The notes: generated from the letters alone by a model not told the origin. A DNA stretch of 64,000 nucleotides from Chloroflexota bacterium (GCA_016215025.1 JACRMI010000166.1:1-64000); one strand, 5' to 3'. Numbered from the stretch's first letter, positions 1 to 8,810 are shown. Numbers and translations: made by a program.

Positions 1-21
1 ATAACGCACAGTTTTTCTCAT
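1..21 (-). CDS. Start of a divergent gene, cut by the window edge
   Basis: On the minus strand an ATG at 21 opens a frame reading MRKTVRY before the window ends. A purine-rich AGAGAGG lies about 5 bases upstream of that ATG, a good ribosome-binding site. Only seven codons are visible, so no product can be given. It would be divergent from the kelch gene. Confidence 0.3.
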
Positions 22-99
22 GGCGACCTCTCTCTCAGGGGAATCTCGCGCATGAGTATATCGCCAAATCGATCAAAAATTAGTAAGGTGCGTACTGAT

Positions 100-172
100 C
101 GCAAAGTCTCGTAGTCATACGAAGTCTCGTAGTAATACTAATCGACATATTCAGTTAGATAGTCCAACTGCG
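100..172. repeat. Short degenerate tandem repeats (GTAGT / TAGTC type)
   Basis: The gap before the kelch gene contains repeated GTAGTC, GTAGTAATACT and TAGATAGTCC motifs. They resemble the TAGTC-type heptamer arrays at 10850-10905 and 34974-35046. No clear promoter was picked out here. Confidence 0.5.
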
Positions 173-188
173 CAATTGGTGTTGGCGT

Positions 189-1157
189 ATGCACGCCGAT
201 TCAAATCGCTTCATGCCGCGTAAAGTTTTCATGCTATTGATGTTGGTCGCGCTGTTCGCGATGCTATGGATTTTGCGGATAAACTACACGGTGCCCGCTT
301 CGCTCACTCCCCGTCGGGCGTTCACAGCTCAGTTGCTCGACAATCGAATTTACGCTATTGGGGGATGGAATAGCAGTACAACTCAACTTAACCTTGTCGA
401 GACACTTGCTCCACAAACACTTCAAGTGCAACCCGCGCCATCCTTAAACATGGCGCGAAGCCAGCACACGAGTGTGGTCGTGGATAATACAATCTGGGTA
501 TTAGGTGGCTGGAGCGCGGAACGCGGACTCGTCTCCGCCGTTGAGGTCTTTTCGCCACAGGAAAATGCTTGGCGCATCGCTACCCATTTACCAACGCCGC
601 GCCGCGAACCTGCCGTGGCGTTGGTAGGTCGGCGCATCGTCGTTGCCGGTGGATTCGACGGCGTGAACGATGGCGACCTTGAAGGATACCTCGATGTCGT
701 CGAGGCCTACGATCTCGACTCTGCCCAATGGCAACGTCTGGCGCGATTACCCACGCCGCGTCGCGGACTGACGATGGTCACATTTGAGAATAATCTGTAC
801 GCGATAGGCGGTTATGTCGCCGGCGATGGTTATCTCAATGCCGTTGAGCGATACGATCCGATTCAGGATACATGGCAAACGCTCGATTGGAAGATCACGG
901 CGCGTACGTGGACAGCAACCGTCGTCGCGCAAAATTCCATTATCATTTTGGGTGGCTATAATCGCAATGGATTCCTCGGTTTGGTAGAGCGAGTTGATCC
1001 GCGCAGCGGGCAACTCTGCAATCCGCCACCCATGCGTGTGCCACGTTCCTGGCTTGCGGCAGTACCGTTCGGCAATCGTGTTCTTACGCTCGGCGGCGAA
1101 GAAATGCTAGGAATCAAAAATACAATCGAGTGGATTGATGCCCAGTGTCAAAACTAA
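189..1157 (+). CDS. Membrane-anchored kelch-repeat protein
   Basis: The 322-residue product starts with a short basic tail and one hydrophobic segment (about residues 13-29), which is an uncleaved anchor or signal peptide. After it come five to six kelch repeats with the usual pattern: hydrophobic strand, GG pair (for example YAIGGW, WVLGGW, YAIGGY, IILGGY, LTLGGE), then Y/V-E-x-x-D/P about 15-20 residues later. These should fold as a beta-propeller outside the membrane. Kelch propellers bind proteins or sugars; no enzyme residues are evident and the ligand is unknown. The 3' end overlaps the next gene by 13 bases, suggesting translational coupling with the ADP-ribosylglycohydrolase run. Confidence 0.8.
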   Translation: MHADSNRFMPRKVFMLLMLVALFAMLWILRINYTVPASLTPRRAFTAQLLDNRIYAIGGWNSSTTQLNLVETLAPQTLQVQPAPSLNMARSQHTSVVVDNTIWVLGGWSAERGLVSAVEVFSPQENAWRIATHLPTPRREPAVALVGRRIVVAGGFDGVNDGDLEGYLDVVEAYDLDSAQWQRLARLPTPRRGLTMVTFENNLYAIGGYVAGDGYLNAVERYDPIQDTWQTLDWKITARTWTATVVAQNSIIILGGYNRNGFLGLVERVDPRSGQLCNPPPMRVPRSWLAAVPFGNRVLTLGGEEMLGIKNTIEWIDAQCQN

Positions 1158-2134
1158 ATCGTGCTGATTTGATTCGCCGCGCGCAAGGCGCATTGTTCGG
1201 TGTCGCGATTGGCGATGCGATGGGCGCGCCGGTCGAAGGACGCACCGCGGCTGAAATTCGCGCACAACATGGACGGATAACTGGCTTTTTGAGTGATGCA
1301 GCCGTCGGTACGGACGATACCGATTTCACATTATTCAACGCGTACTTGCTTACCCAATATGGCACTCGCATCACGCTGGCAAACGTCGAAGCGGAATGGC
1401 GTGACAAACTGCTCGCACCGAATCAAGCATATCGCCCCGGTGGATTCAGTGATGTTATCTCCACTCGCAACCTGGTTGCCAAATTGCACGCGCCGCAATC
1501 GGGTGCATTTGGTCATCAAATGTGGAGTGATGGCGTCGCAATGGCGATCAGCCCGGCTGGGATCATCGCGGCAGGCGATCCGCAACATGCCGCGCAACTC
1601 GCGCTCACACTCGGCAGTGTGTCGAATGGGCGCGATGGAATTTTTGCCGCGCAAGCGGTCGCCGCCGCGATTGCCGTTGCGATGGTCGGCGCATCTCCGG
1701 AAGGAATGATCCAAGCCGCACTCGATGCCGCGCCGAAAAACTCGTGGACGTTTCGAGCGTTGCAACGAGCTGCGCGCGTTGCCCTCGAATTGCCAGATGC
1801 TCTCGACGCTGCACTCGAAAAACTGAGCGCCGAGTTGGTCGTATCATGGTGGCCCTGGTCCGATCTCGTGACTGAAGCGGTTCCGCTCGCGTTCGGCGTA
1901 TTCCTCGCAACGCACGGCGAATTAAAACGGGTGATTCCCGCCGGCGTGAGCTTTGGTCGCGATGCGGATACCATTGGCGCGATTGTTGGATCACTCTCTG
2001 GTGCATACGGCGGAAGCGACGCAATTCCGAATGAATGGCTTGCGCGCGCACGCGTTGCGCCGGGCAAGTGCATTGGCTTTGTTGCAGGAATGAATATCGA
2101 GCAGGTTGCCCAATCGTTGATAGACAGAATTTAG
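1145..2134 (+). CDS. ADP-ribosylglycohydrolase family protein (DraG-like), copy 1
   Basis: The product (329 residues, GTG start inside the end of the kelch gene) belongs to the ADP-ribosylglycohydrolase family, all-helical dinuclear-Mg hydrolases that cut N- or O-glycosidic bonds of ADP-ribose or related ribosides. The hallmarks are complete: GVAIGDAMGAP near residues 19-29, the metal-binding TDDT at about 58-61, and GRDADTIGAIVGSLSGA close to the C terminus. It is the best conserved of the three paralogues here. No ADP-ribosyltransferase or toxin gene is near. Linkage to other hydrolases and a ribokinase remnant suggests nucleoside or riboside catabolism rather than regulation of a nitrogenase-like target; the substrate cannot be read from the sequence. 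Confidence 0.85.
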   Translation: MSKLNRADLIRRAQGALFGVAIGDAMGAPVEGRTAAEIRAQHGRITGFLSDAAVGTDDTDFTLFNAYLLTQYGTRITLANVEAEWRDKLLAPNQAYRPGGFSDVISTRNLVAKLHAPQSGAFGHQMWSDGVAMAISPAGIIAAGDPQHAAQLALTLGSVSNGRDGIFAAQAVAAAIAVAMVGASPEGMIQAALDAAPKNSWTFRALQRAARVALELPDALDAALEKLSAELVVSWWPWSDLVTEAVPLAFGVFLATHGELKRVIPAGVSFGRDADTIGAIVGSLSGAYGGSDAIPNEWLARARVAPGKCIGFVAGMNIEQVAQSLIDRI

Positions 2135-2196
2135 TGCGGAAGCGATGGGCAGTCCATAGGAATACCAATTCAAGTTACTCACTCACGGCGAACATC

Positions 2197-3246
2197 ATGA
2201 CGACTCTGTCTCTTGGAAAATTTTCTGGCGCACTCTTTGGTCTTGCGTACGGCGATGCAATTTCATTCCCTGCGTTGTTTCATCGCACGCACCTATTTGT
2301 GGAACGACGACGCGAGTTTTTGTGGCGCACGAACCGTGATTCGGCGCGAAATCATATCCTTCGCTTGACGATGCCGTTCACGCATCGCAACGCGCCAGAA
2401 ACACTGGAACCCTTTCCAACGGATGACACTGAGTACGCCGTGTTCACCGCGCAGACCTTGTTGAATGCCAGGGAAATTTCTGATACCCCATTTTCCGCCG
2501 CATGGCGAGAACGCATCGTACCGATTTCCGATCAAGTGCTCACCGGTTTTTCAGAACGCGCTGCCATCGACAATTTCAAACGCGGACTCGAACCTCCGGC
2601 GACGGGCAACGACAATCCACAGCATTACGATGATTCAGCAGTTGCGCGCGCCGTACCGATTGGGTTACTCTGCGTTAACGAGCCGGAGCGCGCCGCGCAC
2701 ATCGCCCAACTCGATGCGGAGGTGACAAACGCAGAAGATGGCATTTATGCCGCCCGCGCAATGGCGGTTGCCATTGCGCAACTTACGGCGGGGGAAAACA
2801 TCGCGGCGGCGCTCACTCACGCGCGCAAGGAATTCCCGAATGATTCGTGGATCGCGCACGGCGATCAAATTGCACGCAAATGTTTACACGATGCCGCGAG
2901 TCCTCAAGATTTGCTGCTCGCCTTGACTCAGCGGGTTATCAACACCGTTTACTCGTATGGCAATGCTGCGCCAGAGACCTTGCCCGCTGCCTTTGCAATT
3001 GTCGAAATGTGTCACGGCGATTTGCAGAACGCAGTTCTATGCGCGAATGCCATTCCCAAATCGGCAGACTCGTTGCCGGCGATGGTTGGCGCATTGTGCG
3101 GCGCGTATCAAGGTGTTGAGGCAATTAGCGAAATATGGCGAACGCAATTGAATACCTGTCGTGGCTTGTGCCTGCCATTCGTCGCTGGTGTGCAATTGGA
3201 TGAAATTGTCCAGGGGCTTTATGATTCAGCAACCGCTTACGTTTGA
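2197..3246 (+). CDS. Divergent ADP-ribosylglycohydrolase family protein, copy 2
   Basis: I chose the ATG at 2197 because the protein then begins MTTLSLGKFSGALFGLAYGDA, aligning with copy 1; upstream in-frame codons lie inside copy 1 and look non-coding. The 349-residue product keeps the N-terminal GLAYGDA motif and the TDDT metal motif. The C-terminal metal motif is altered: copy 1 has GRDADT while this copy has PKSADS at the same place, so one of the two metal-binding aspartates is missing. It may be inactive, have changed specificity, or act as a partner of copies 1 and 3. It overlaps the next gene by 26 bases. Confidence 0.75.
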   Translation: MTTLSLGKFSGALFGLAYGDAISFPALFHRTHLFVERRREFLWRTNRDSARNHILRLTMPFTHRNAPETLEPFPTDDTEYAVFTAQTLLNAREISDTPFSAAWRERIVPISDQVLTGFSERAAIDNFKRGLEPPATGNDNPQHYDDSAVARAVPIGLLCVNEPERAAHIAQLDAEVTNAEDGIYAARAMAVAIAQLTAGENIAAALTHARKEFPNDSWIAHGDQIARKCLHDAASPQDLLLALTQRVINTVYSYGNAAPETLPAAFAIVEMCHGDLQNAVLCANAIPKSADSLPAMVGALCGAYQGVEAISEIWRTQLNTCRGLCLPFVAGVQLDEIVQGLYDSATAYV

Positions 3247-3898
3247 AAAACAAATAACCAAATCCATTCATCTGAATTATTTGCTCGCGCTGCCCCGTGC
3301 GTATACGGCTGACGAGATGAAACGATTCCCATTTATCCTCTCGCTTCACGGCGTTGGCGAACGCGGCAACGACCTGGAAAAATTGAAACTGCACGGCTTG
3401 CCCCAGTTCTTGCAAACCCAGGACGATTTTCCGTTCATTGTCATCGCGCCGCAATGCCCTACGGACTCGGATTGGTCAATCGAAATGGATGCGCTCGGTG
3501 CATTACTGGAGGAATCGAAACGCTCATACCGCATAGACCAATCACGCGTATACTTGACTGGGTTGAGTATGGGAGGACGAGGTGCGCTCCAACTCGCCGC
3601 GTTGCAGCCAGAACAATTTGCTGCGCTTGTTCCCATTTGTCCATCCCGACCGGAGATTCTCAAACGCCCCGAGCGGGTCGCTCAACTCAAATCGATTCCA
3701 ATGTGGTTTTTTCACGGAGCCCAAGACCCAGTCATCCCAGTCGATCAGTCGATTCAATTGGTCGATGAACTACGCGCGCTGGGTGCGCCGGTGCAGCTCA
3801 CGATTTATCCGGATGCTGAGCATAATGCATGGCAACGCACCTATGCCAATCCCAAACTGTACGCCTGGTTGTTGAAACAAAAAAGAGAATATCTATGA
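3221..3898 (+). CDS. Alpha/beta-hydrolase (dienelactone hydrolase / carboxylesterase-like)
   Basis: The start at 3221 follows an AGGGGC sequence and gives a 225-residue protein with the normal beginning of a single-domain alpha/beta-hydrolase (FPFILSLHGVGERG oxyanion region). The nucleophile elbow is GLSMGG, the acid is probably the Asp in the HGAQDPVIPV stretch, and the His lies in DAEHNAW. There is no signal peptide. The family includes carboxylesterases, phospholipases and feruloyl/acetyl-xylan esterase-like enzymes. Overlap with the genes on both sides (26 and 4 bases) shows it is translated with the ADP-ribosylglycohydrolase genes; it may remove acyl groups from the substrate they act on. 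The exact ester is unknown. Confidence 0.8.
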   Translation: MIQQPLTFEKQITKSIHLNYLLALPRAYTADEMKRFPFILSLHGVGERGNDLEKLKLHGLPQFLQTQDDFPFIVIAPQCPTDSDWSIEMDALGALLEESKRSYRIDQSRVYLTGLSMGGRGALQLAALQPEQFAALVPICPSRPEILKRPERVAQLKSIPMWFFHGAQDPVIPVDQSIQLVDELRALGAPVQLTIYPDAEHNAWQRTYANPKLYAWLLKQKREYL

Positions 3899-5955
3899 CC
3901 ACACTTCCTAGAGACTATGGCGAACGAGTGTATGCTGGTTGGCTCGGCAAATGCATTGGTGTCCGTCTCGGTGCCCCAGTCGAGAATTGGACGGCGAAAG
4001 AGATCGCAGACAACCTAGGCGAGGTGACCGACTTTCTCCCTTTGTCGTCGGGAATAATTTTCAAGCCCGACGATGACACCGCCATGCCCATGGTGTTGAT
4101 TCGTGCGCTCGACGATTTTGGCGTGAATCTTACCGCCGCACAAATCGGCGAAACGATGCTTAACTATCTCGCGGACCAACGCGGCACGATTTGGTGGGGT
4201 GGCTATGGTGTTTCGACCGAACACACGGCGTACTTGAATTTGGCAAACGGCATGACTGCTCCGCGTTCCGGTGCGATGGCGCAAAATGGAAAAATGATCG
4301 CCGAGCAAATCGGTGGACAAATTTTTTCCGATGTCTGGGGCTTGGTTGCGCCGAACGATCCCGATCTCGCAGCAGACTATGCGGCACGCGCGAGCAGTGT
4401 TGCGACCGATGGCGAAGGAATTTGGGGCGGACGATTTATCGCTGCGCTGGTCAGTTGTGCTTTTAACGAATCGGATCCTGCGCGGTTGATTGAACGCGCA
4501 CTTGCACAAATCCCACGTGAAAGCGAGTACGCGCGGGTGGTTCATGCGATGGTTGATTTTTATCGGGCGCACCCGGGCGATTGGCGGGCAGGCTATCAAT
4601 TCCTCGCGCAAAATTTTGGCTACGACAAATATCCCGGCGTCGTTCCGATCATTTCGAACGCGGGCATCGTCGCCCTGGCACTGCTTTATGGCGACGGCAA
4701 TTTCTCGCGAGTAGTTCAGATTGCGACCAATGCCGGTTGGGATACGGATTGCAATGCGGGCAATGTCGGGGCGGTAATGGGTGTTGCGGTTGGGCTAGAT
4801 GGAATCGATCAACATTGGCGTCAGGCGATGAATGATGTGCTGGTGGGTGCAAGTGTAATCGGCACGCGCAACTTGATGAATATTCCAGCGTGTACGGATT
4901 TACTCGTACGCCTCGGCAAAAAAATTGCGAACGTTGAATCATCCTCATCCCCGCGTTATCATTTTGATTATCGCGGCTCGACGCAAGGATTTATCGGACA
5001 GGCTCAATTGGGCGAAATCTTCTTACGACCAGCAACAAATAGCGCGTTGCAAATTCATTTGCGCGGCTTGAAGAAAAAAGGCGAGGCACGCGTGTTTGTC
5101 AAAACGTACTATCGCCCCAACGAGTTGAGCGCAAATTATTATGGCGCAAGTTTTTCGCCGTTGATTTATCCGGGGCAAACCCTTACTGCGCGCCTGTCCA
5201 TCCCTGCCGATGCCCCGGCAGGATTGAGCGCGTCGCTCTTTGTGTGGGATGAACATGCGCGGGTGTCTCATCAAGAACCCGGTGCTATGCTCAAGCCCGG
5301 GGAGTGGCAAACGATTGGGTTCACGCTCCCATCGATGAATAATGCGTTGCTGTCCCAAGTTGGCATTGTATTTCGCAACACGGGCGAAGCATGGAGCGGA
5401 AATCTATTACTCGACTCGCTCGATTGGGGTGGCGCACCAAATTTTACGTGCGATTTCAGTCGTGAGCACAACCAGTATGGCGCGATTAGTGGTTGGACAT
5501 TTTTGCGTGGCTATTGGCGTAAGGAAGATAACACTTTTCATGGAAGCGGAGCCGGGGTGAGCGAAGCATATACCGGCGATGTGATGTGGCGTGACTACTC
5601 ATTCGCCGTTGATCTTGTACCGATTATCGGCAATCAACACTACCTCCTAGTCAGGGTGCAAGGCACGCGCCGTTCGTACGCGATTGGACTTGCGCCAGAA
5701 AATCGAATTGCGTTGTACAAAAATGAGGGGGGTTATCGGCAGGTGGCAGAGGCATCATTGGCCTGGAAACACGGTCGAAAATATTCACTCCAAGTCAATG
5801 TGCGGGGTAACAATATTATCGCCTCAATTGATGGACGCGAAATCTTGCGCTGGACGGATTCGGCGAATGCCTATTTGCATGGTCAAATCGGCATTGCAAC
5901 GGTTGCGGGGCATACTCGCATCGAACGCGTTACCGTTGTCGGAAGAGAATCGTAA
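3895..5955 (+). CDS. ADP-ribosylglycohydrolase with C-terminal beta-sandwich region, copy 3
   Basis: The start at 3895 overlaps the previous stop by 4 bases (ATGA). Residues about 1-340 are an ADP-ribosylglycohydrolase domain of the GWLGKCIGVRLGAP subtype: PDDDTAMPMV carries the first metal motif and GWDTDCNAGNVGAVMG the second. Residues about 345-686 are an added region with strand-rich sequence; its last 170 residues (YSFAVDLVPII, NNIIASIDG, GQIGIATV) resemble the LamG-like/DUF1080 concanavalin fold used by glycoside-active proteins. No signal peptide is visible. The fusion suggests an enzyme cutting a riboside within a glycan-like or glycosylated molecule. Substrate unknown. Confidence 0.8.
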   Translation: MTTLPRDYGERVYAGWLGKCIGVRLGAPVENWTAKEIADNLGEVTDFLPLSSGIIFKPDDDTAMPMVLIRALDDFGVNLTAAQIGETMLNYLADQRGTIWWGGYGVSTEHTAYLNLANGMTAPRSGAMAQNGKMIAEQIGGQIFSDVWGLVAPNDPDLAADYAARASSVATDGEGIWGGRFIAALVSCAFNESDPARLIERALAQIPRESEYARVVHAMVDFYRAHPGDWRAGYQFLAQNFGYDKYPGVVPIISNAGIVALALLYGDGNFSRVVQIATNAGWDTDCNAGNVGAVMGVAVGLDGIDQHWRQAMNDVLVGASVIGTRNLMNIPACTDLLVRLGKKIANVESSSSPRYHFDYRGSTQGFIGQAQLGEIFLRPATNSALQIHLRGLKKKGEARVFVKTYYRPNELSANYYGASFSPLIYPGQTLTARLSIPADAPAGLSASLFVWDEHARVSHQEPGAMLKPGEWQTIGFTLPSMNNALLSQVGIVFRNTGEAWSGNLLLDSLDWGGAPNFTCDFSREHNQYGAISGWTFLRGYWRKEDNTFHGSGAGVSEAYTGDVMWRDYSFAVDLVPIIGNQHYLLVRVQGTRRSYAIGLAPENRIALYKNEGGYRQVAEASLAWKHGRKYSLQVNVRGNNIIASIDGREILRWTDSANAYLHGQIGIATVAGHTRIERVTVVGRES

Positions 5956-6044
5956 TGAAAAATATCATCGTCGTTGGAAGCGCAAACACAGAATATAGTT
6001 TCATGAAGAACAGCATGCTGGTACCGTTGGGTGAACAATGGTGA
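5955..6044 (+). pseudogene. Truncated 5' end of a ribokinase-like (PfkB) gene
   Basis: The ATG overlaps the previous stop (TAATG), as expected for the next gene of the same operon. The first residues, MKNIIVVGSANTEY, match the first beta-strand of ribokinase-type PfkB sugar kinases. After about codon 15 the similarity stops and the frame runs into sequence antisense to an oxidoreductase remnant, ending at 6044. The rest of the kinase is not in this window. The junction lies near 5995-6000. Confidence 0.6.
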
Positions 6045-6319
6045 TCCCGCAGCATGATTACTGGATCAGGATTTCCATGACATGCTTCTATGTAATCAGC
6101 AGCGCGTTGGATGTCTTCACAATACGAGAAAATCTGCTCTATGCTTTCGCGGCTGCCCGGTATGTAATACTCCATTTTAGCAATGAATTCTTCCACGCCG
6201 AAAGCTCGTAACGCAACCTCCGGGGATATCGTGTTTATAAACCAATCTTTGCCGAGGTTACAGCCGCCAAGTCCACCATTTCCAGCCCCGATGACAATTA
6301 CATCGTATTGATTTTCCAT
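5998..6319 (-). pseudogene. Remnant of an FAD/NAD(P)-dependent oxidoreductase gene
   Basis: Reading down from an ATG at 6319 with an AAAGGGTC ribosome site, the product starts MENQYDVIVIGAGNGGLGG, a classic dinucleotide-binding Rossmann start as in the phytoene-desaturase/retinol-reductase group (COG1233). It then jumps to NLGKDWFINTISPEVALRAF-type sequence that should be well over 100 residues further along, so an internal stretch appears deleted. The frame then runs through the breakpoint into antisense ribokinase sequence. The reading frame is still open but the protein cannot be functional. Confidence 0.55.
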
Positions 6320-6335
6320 TATGCTTGACCCTTTC

Positions 6336-6500
6336 TTACCTTGTGAACAGACCCTCGATAACATTTCCGCTTTTATCCAGCACCTGATTATCGGCAACTT
6401 TGGCGAGCATCGATTCGTCTCCGTTGAGCGAAAGGTAATGGCGTGCTCAAGTGCAATTGCGAGAGATTGTCCTCCGTGTAGTGCAATGTCAAAGTTCAAA
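6336..6500 (-). pseudogene. Possible frameshifted C-terminal remnant of a flavoprotein
   Basis: One minus-strand frame ends at 6336 with DKSGNVIEGLFTR and a stop, reminiscent of the C-terminal NVIPGLYAAGE region of fumarate-reductase/FAD-binding-2 flavoproteins. A GQSLAIALEHA stretch lies upstream in another frame, so a frameshift separates the pieces. Identification is weak and rests on a few residues. Confidence 0.3.
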
Positions 6501-6545
6501 ATAAAAGAGGATAAGCAGCTTACATCTTCAATAGTTTTCTCCTAA

Positions 6546-6916
6546 TCGACGCGATGAATCCTTGTGCTTGGGGTTATTGCGACGACGAGAGCAAAGAATG
6601 CGCCGGCTCGTTGGCGAATGGCTTGCAGTATCTAGGCGTATCAGTGGTCCGCCGACCAGCTCGCATCAGCACGCCACTGGAATGCGCCAGTGAAAGCCAA
6701 CATTAACGCTTCATAGAAACCAGCTCACAATCTGGCAAGTTTCGAAAAAATCGACCCAGGAAACAGACCTAAGCATGAATGAACATGTTTGACATCACGC
6801 CATTATGGTCATACAATTATCGTGAGGAATGAATTCAAGCGGGTAAAGTTTGCCCTTGACGGACTCGCGGGTCTGTCAGGGGCTTTTAGTTGGGATGTAA
6901 TGAAGGGAGAATCGCT
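6546..6916. other. Gene-free stretch of about 370 bases
   Basis: No credible coding frame was found between the oxidoreductase remnants and the small membrane peptide. The region has mixed composition, no heptamer array and no RNA structure that I could recognise. It must contain the promoter of the sensor-kinase operon, but no convincing -35/-10 pair stands out. Confidence 0.4.
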
Positions 6917-7048
6917 ATGTTCAGAAAAATCTTTCTTTGTGCTATCATCGTCATCGCTACTATTCTCATTCCGATCTTGGGAGTCATTCTTGACATCGCT
7001 TATTTGTCCTGTCCGCCTCATCGTGTGATCCAACGCTGCGAAGTATAA
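6917..7048 (+). CDS. Small membrane peptide (43 residues)
   Basis: An AGGGAGA ribosome-binding site at 6903-6909 precedes the ATG at 6917 by 7 bases. The product begins MFRKIF and then has one strongly hydrophobic helix (about residues 6-30), followed by a short tail with three cysteines. It ends 37 bases before the histidine kinase, so it is probably its operon partner. Small one-helix peptides next to membrane sensor kinases can modulate them; here that role is only inferred. It could also be a short lipoprotein-like peptide, but no lipobox is clear. Confidence 0.5.
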   Translation: MFRKIFLCAIIVIATILIPILGVILDIAYLSCPPHRVIQRCEV

Positions 7049-7085
7049 CAGGATTGGCGTCGCAGTACTCGGAGAAATCTCAAAA

Positions 7086-8126
7086 ATGCTTCGTTGGTGG
7101 AAACGTCTTCCGATCCTCTACAAGGTCCTCAGCGGCAACGCGGTCGTCATCATCATCGGTGCCATTGGGGGCACCTACATTACCCAGCAACTGGTCCAAG
7201 CATCAGTGGCTGGGCTGATCCTCTTCTTTGCCTCCGTGGGCATTGTTCTCAGCCTTCTCATCAATTATTTTATACTCCGCACTGCGCTTCGTTCGATCGA
7301 CGTGCTGCAACAGACCGTTGAACGAATCGACCGCGGCGATACGACCGTCCGCGCGAACATTGACGAAATCGATGATCCCCAGTTTCACCATTTTGCAAAA
7401 TCCCTCAACACAATGTTGGGACGCCTCGCTACGCACACCCACATGATCGAAGCCAATCGCGCCCAACTCCATCTGCTCTCACGTCAAGTCTTGAGCGCCC
7501 AGGAAGACGAACGCAAGCGCATCGCGCGCGAATTGCACGACGACACGAGTGGCTCACTCGCTCGGATTTTGCTCAACATCGAAATGTGTTCGACGCTTGT
7601 CCCGAAACAATATCACGAAATTCATGACAAGCTCGATGCGACTTGCACGCTCGGCGAACAAACGCTCGAAAACGTTCGCAAAATGGTTTTCGATTTACGC
7701 CCCGCCCTGCTCGACGACCTGGGACTCGCCGCCGCGATTCGCTGGTATGCCAAGAATAATCTCGAATCATTGGGTATTCAATTACAATTCGAAATGGCAA
7801 GCGGCTTGCGCGGCGCACCGATGGTCGAAACCGCATTATTTCGCATCGCGCAAGAGGCGATTACGAACATTGTGCGACACGCCGATGCCCAACACGTGAA
7901 TATTCAATTGAGTCATTCGCCGACCGTTTGGAAACTCACCATTCAAGATGACGGTCGCGGCTTTGACCTAAAATCGATGTTGGATGAATCAGCCGCCAAC
8001 TATCACTGGGGTTTATTTGGCATGCGCGAACGCGCCGAGCTATTGAGCGGCACTTTTACTATCGAATCGACGATTGGTAATGGGACGCGGTTGCTAGTCG
8101 AGATTCCTGTAGAGCAAATGCCATGA
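7086..8126 (+). CDS. Membrane sensor histidine kinase, NarL/DegS type
   Basis: The 346-residue protein has two transmembrane helices (about 16-33 and 40-63) with almost no loop between them, a HAMP-like linker (about 64-115), and the HisKA_3 dimerisation helix with the phosphorylated histidine in RIARELHDDTSGSL (His151). The ATPase domain has EAITNIVRHADA (N box), DDGRGFD and GLFGMRERAELL. The lack of an external domain means it probably senses a membrane or intramembrane signal, or works with the small peptide just upstream. It overlaps the response regulator by 4 bases. Confidence 0.9.
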   Translation: MLRWWKRLPILYKVLSGNAVVIIIGAIGGTYITQQLVQASVAGLILFFASVGIVLSLLINYFILRTALRSIDVLQQTVERIDRGDTTVRANIDEIDDPQFHHFAKSLNTMLGRLATHTHMIEANRAQLHLLSRQVLSAQEDERKRIARELHDDTSGSLARILLNIEMCSTLVPKQYHEIHDKLDATCTLGEQTLENVRKMVFDLRPALLDDLGLAAAIRWYAKNNLESLGIQLQFEMASGLRGAPMVETALFRIAQEAITNIVRHADAQHVNIQLSHSPTVWKLTIQDDGRGFDLKSMLDESAANYHWGLFGMRERAELLSGTFTIESTIGNGTRLLVEIPVEQMP

Positions 8127-8779
8127 CTAAGATTCGGGTTCTTATTTGCGACGATCACACCATCTTGCGCGAAGGAATTCGCATGTTGTTGAATTCCCAG
8201 GTCGATATGCAAGTGGTGGGCGAAGCCATGGACGGGCGCGACGCCATCGAAAAAACGCGGTCGCTCAAGCCTGATGTTATTTTGATGGATATTGCGATGC
8301 CTTTGCTCAACGGGCTGGAAGCGACCAAGCAAATTCGACGCGATGATCCGAATGCGCGCGTGCTCGTGCTCACCATGTACGAAAGCGACGAGTACGTTGC
8401 GCAAATGCTTGAAGCGGGCGCAACCGGCTATGTATTGAAAAAAGTCGCAGGCAGCGAATTGGTGTCTGCGATTCATGCCGTGTATCAGGGCGAAGCATTT
8501 CTCTATCCATCGATCACTAAACGACTCGTCGAAGATTATTTGCGCCGCATCGAAACGGGTCAAGAGCGCACTACGCTGGATACGCTGACCGATCGCGAGC
8601 GCGAGATTCTGCAACTGATCGCCGAAGGGCATACCAGTAAAGAAATCGCCGATCTACTCAGCTTGAGCGTGCGAACGGTGCAAAACCATCGCGCGCATAT
8701 AATGCAAAAACTGGGCATCCATGATCGCGGCGACCTAATCAAATACGCTATTCAAAAGGGAATTATCGAGCTGTCATAG
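8123..8779 (+). CDS. NarL/FixJ-type response regulator
   Basis: A receiver domain occupies residues about 4-120 with acidic pocket ICDDH and phospho-acceptor Asp56 in VILMDIAMP; Thr and Lys switch residues (LTMYES, YVLKK) are present. A LuxR-type helix-turn-helix (LTDREREILQLIAEGHTSKE onwards) fills residues about 148-215. It is the cognate regulator of the overlapping kinase. Targets are unknown. A strong terminator follows, so the pair is not transcribed into the Hdr cluster by simple read-through. Confidence 0.92.
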   Translation: MTKIRVLICDDHTILREGIRMLLNSQVDMQVVGEAMDGRDAIEKTRSLKPDVILMDIAMPLLNGLEATKQIRRDDPNARVLVLTMYESDEYVAQMLEAGATGYVLKKVAGSELVSAIHAVYQGEAFLYPSITKRLVEDYLRRIETGQERTTLDTLTDREREILQLIAEGHTSKEIADLLSLSVRTVQNHRAHIMQKLGIHDRGDLIKYAIQKGIIELS

Positions 8780-8780
8780 A

Positions 8781-8805
8781 CAAGAATGTGCGACGCACGT
8801 TCTTG
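8781..8805. repeat. Palindrome with GTGCGACGCAC core
   Basis: A near-perfect 12-base inverted repeat (one mismatch) lies directly after the response regulator. The same core occurs at 60219-60239 between two convergent genes. It probably adds to termination. Confidence 0.6.
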
Positions 8806-8810
8806 CATCA

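Noticed and set aside
1145-5955. ADP-ribosylation toxin-antitoxin locus
   Set aside because: No ADP-ribosyltransferase or toxin-like gene is adjacent; three hydrolase paralogues with an esterase fit catabolism better.
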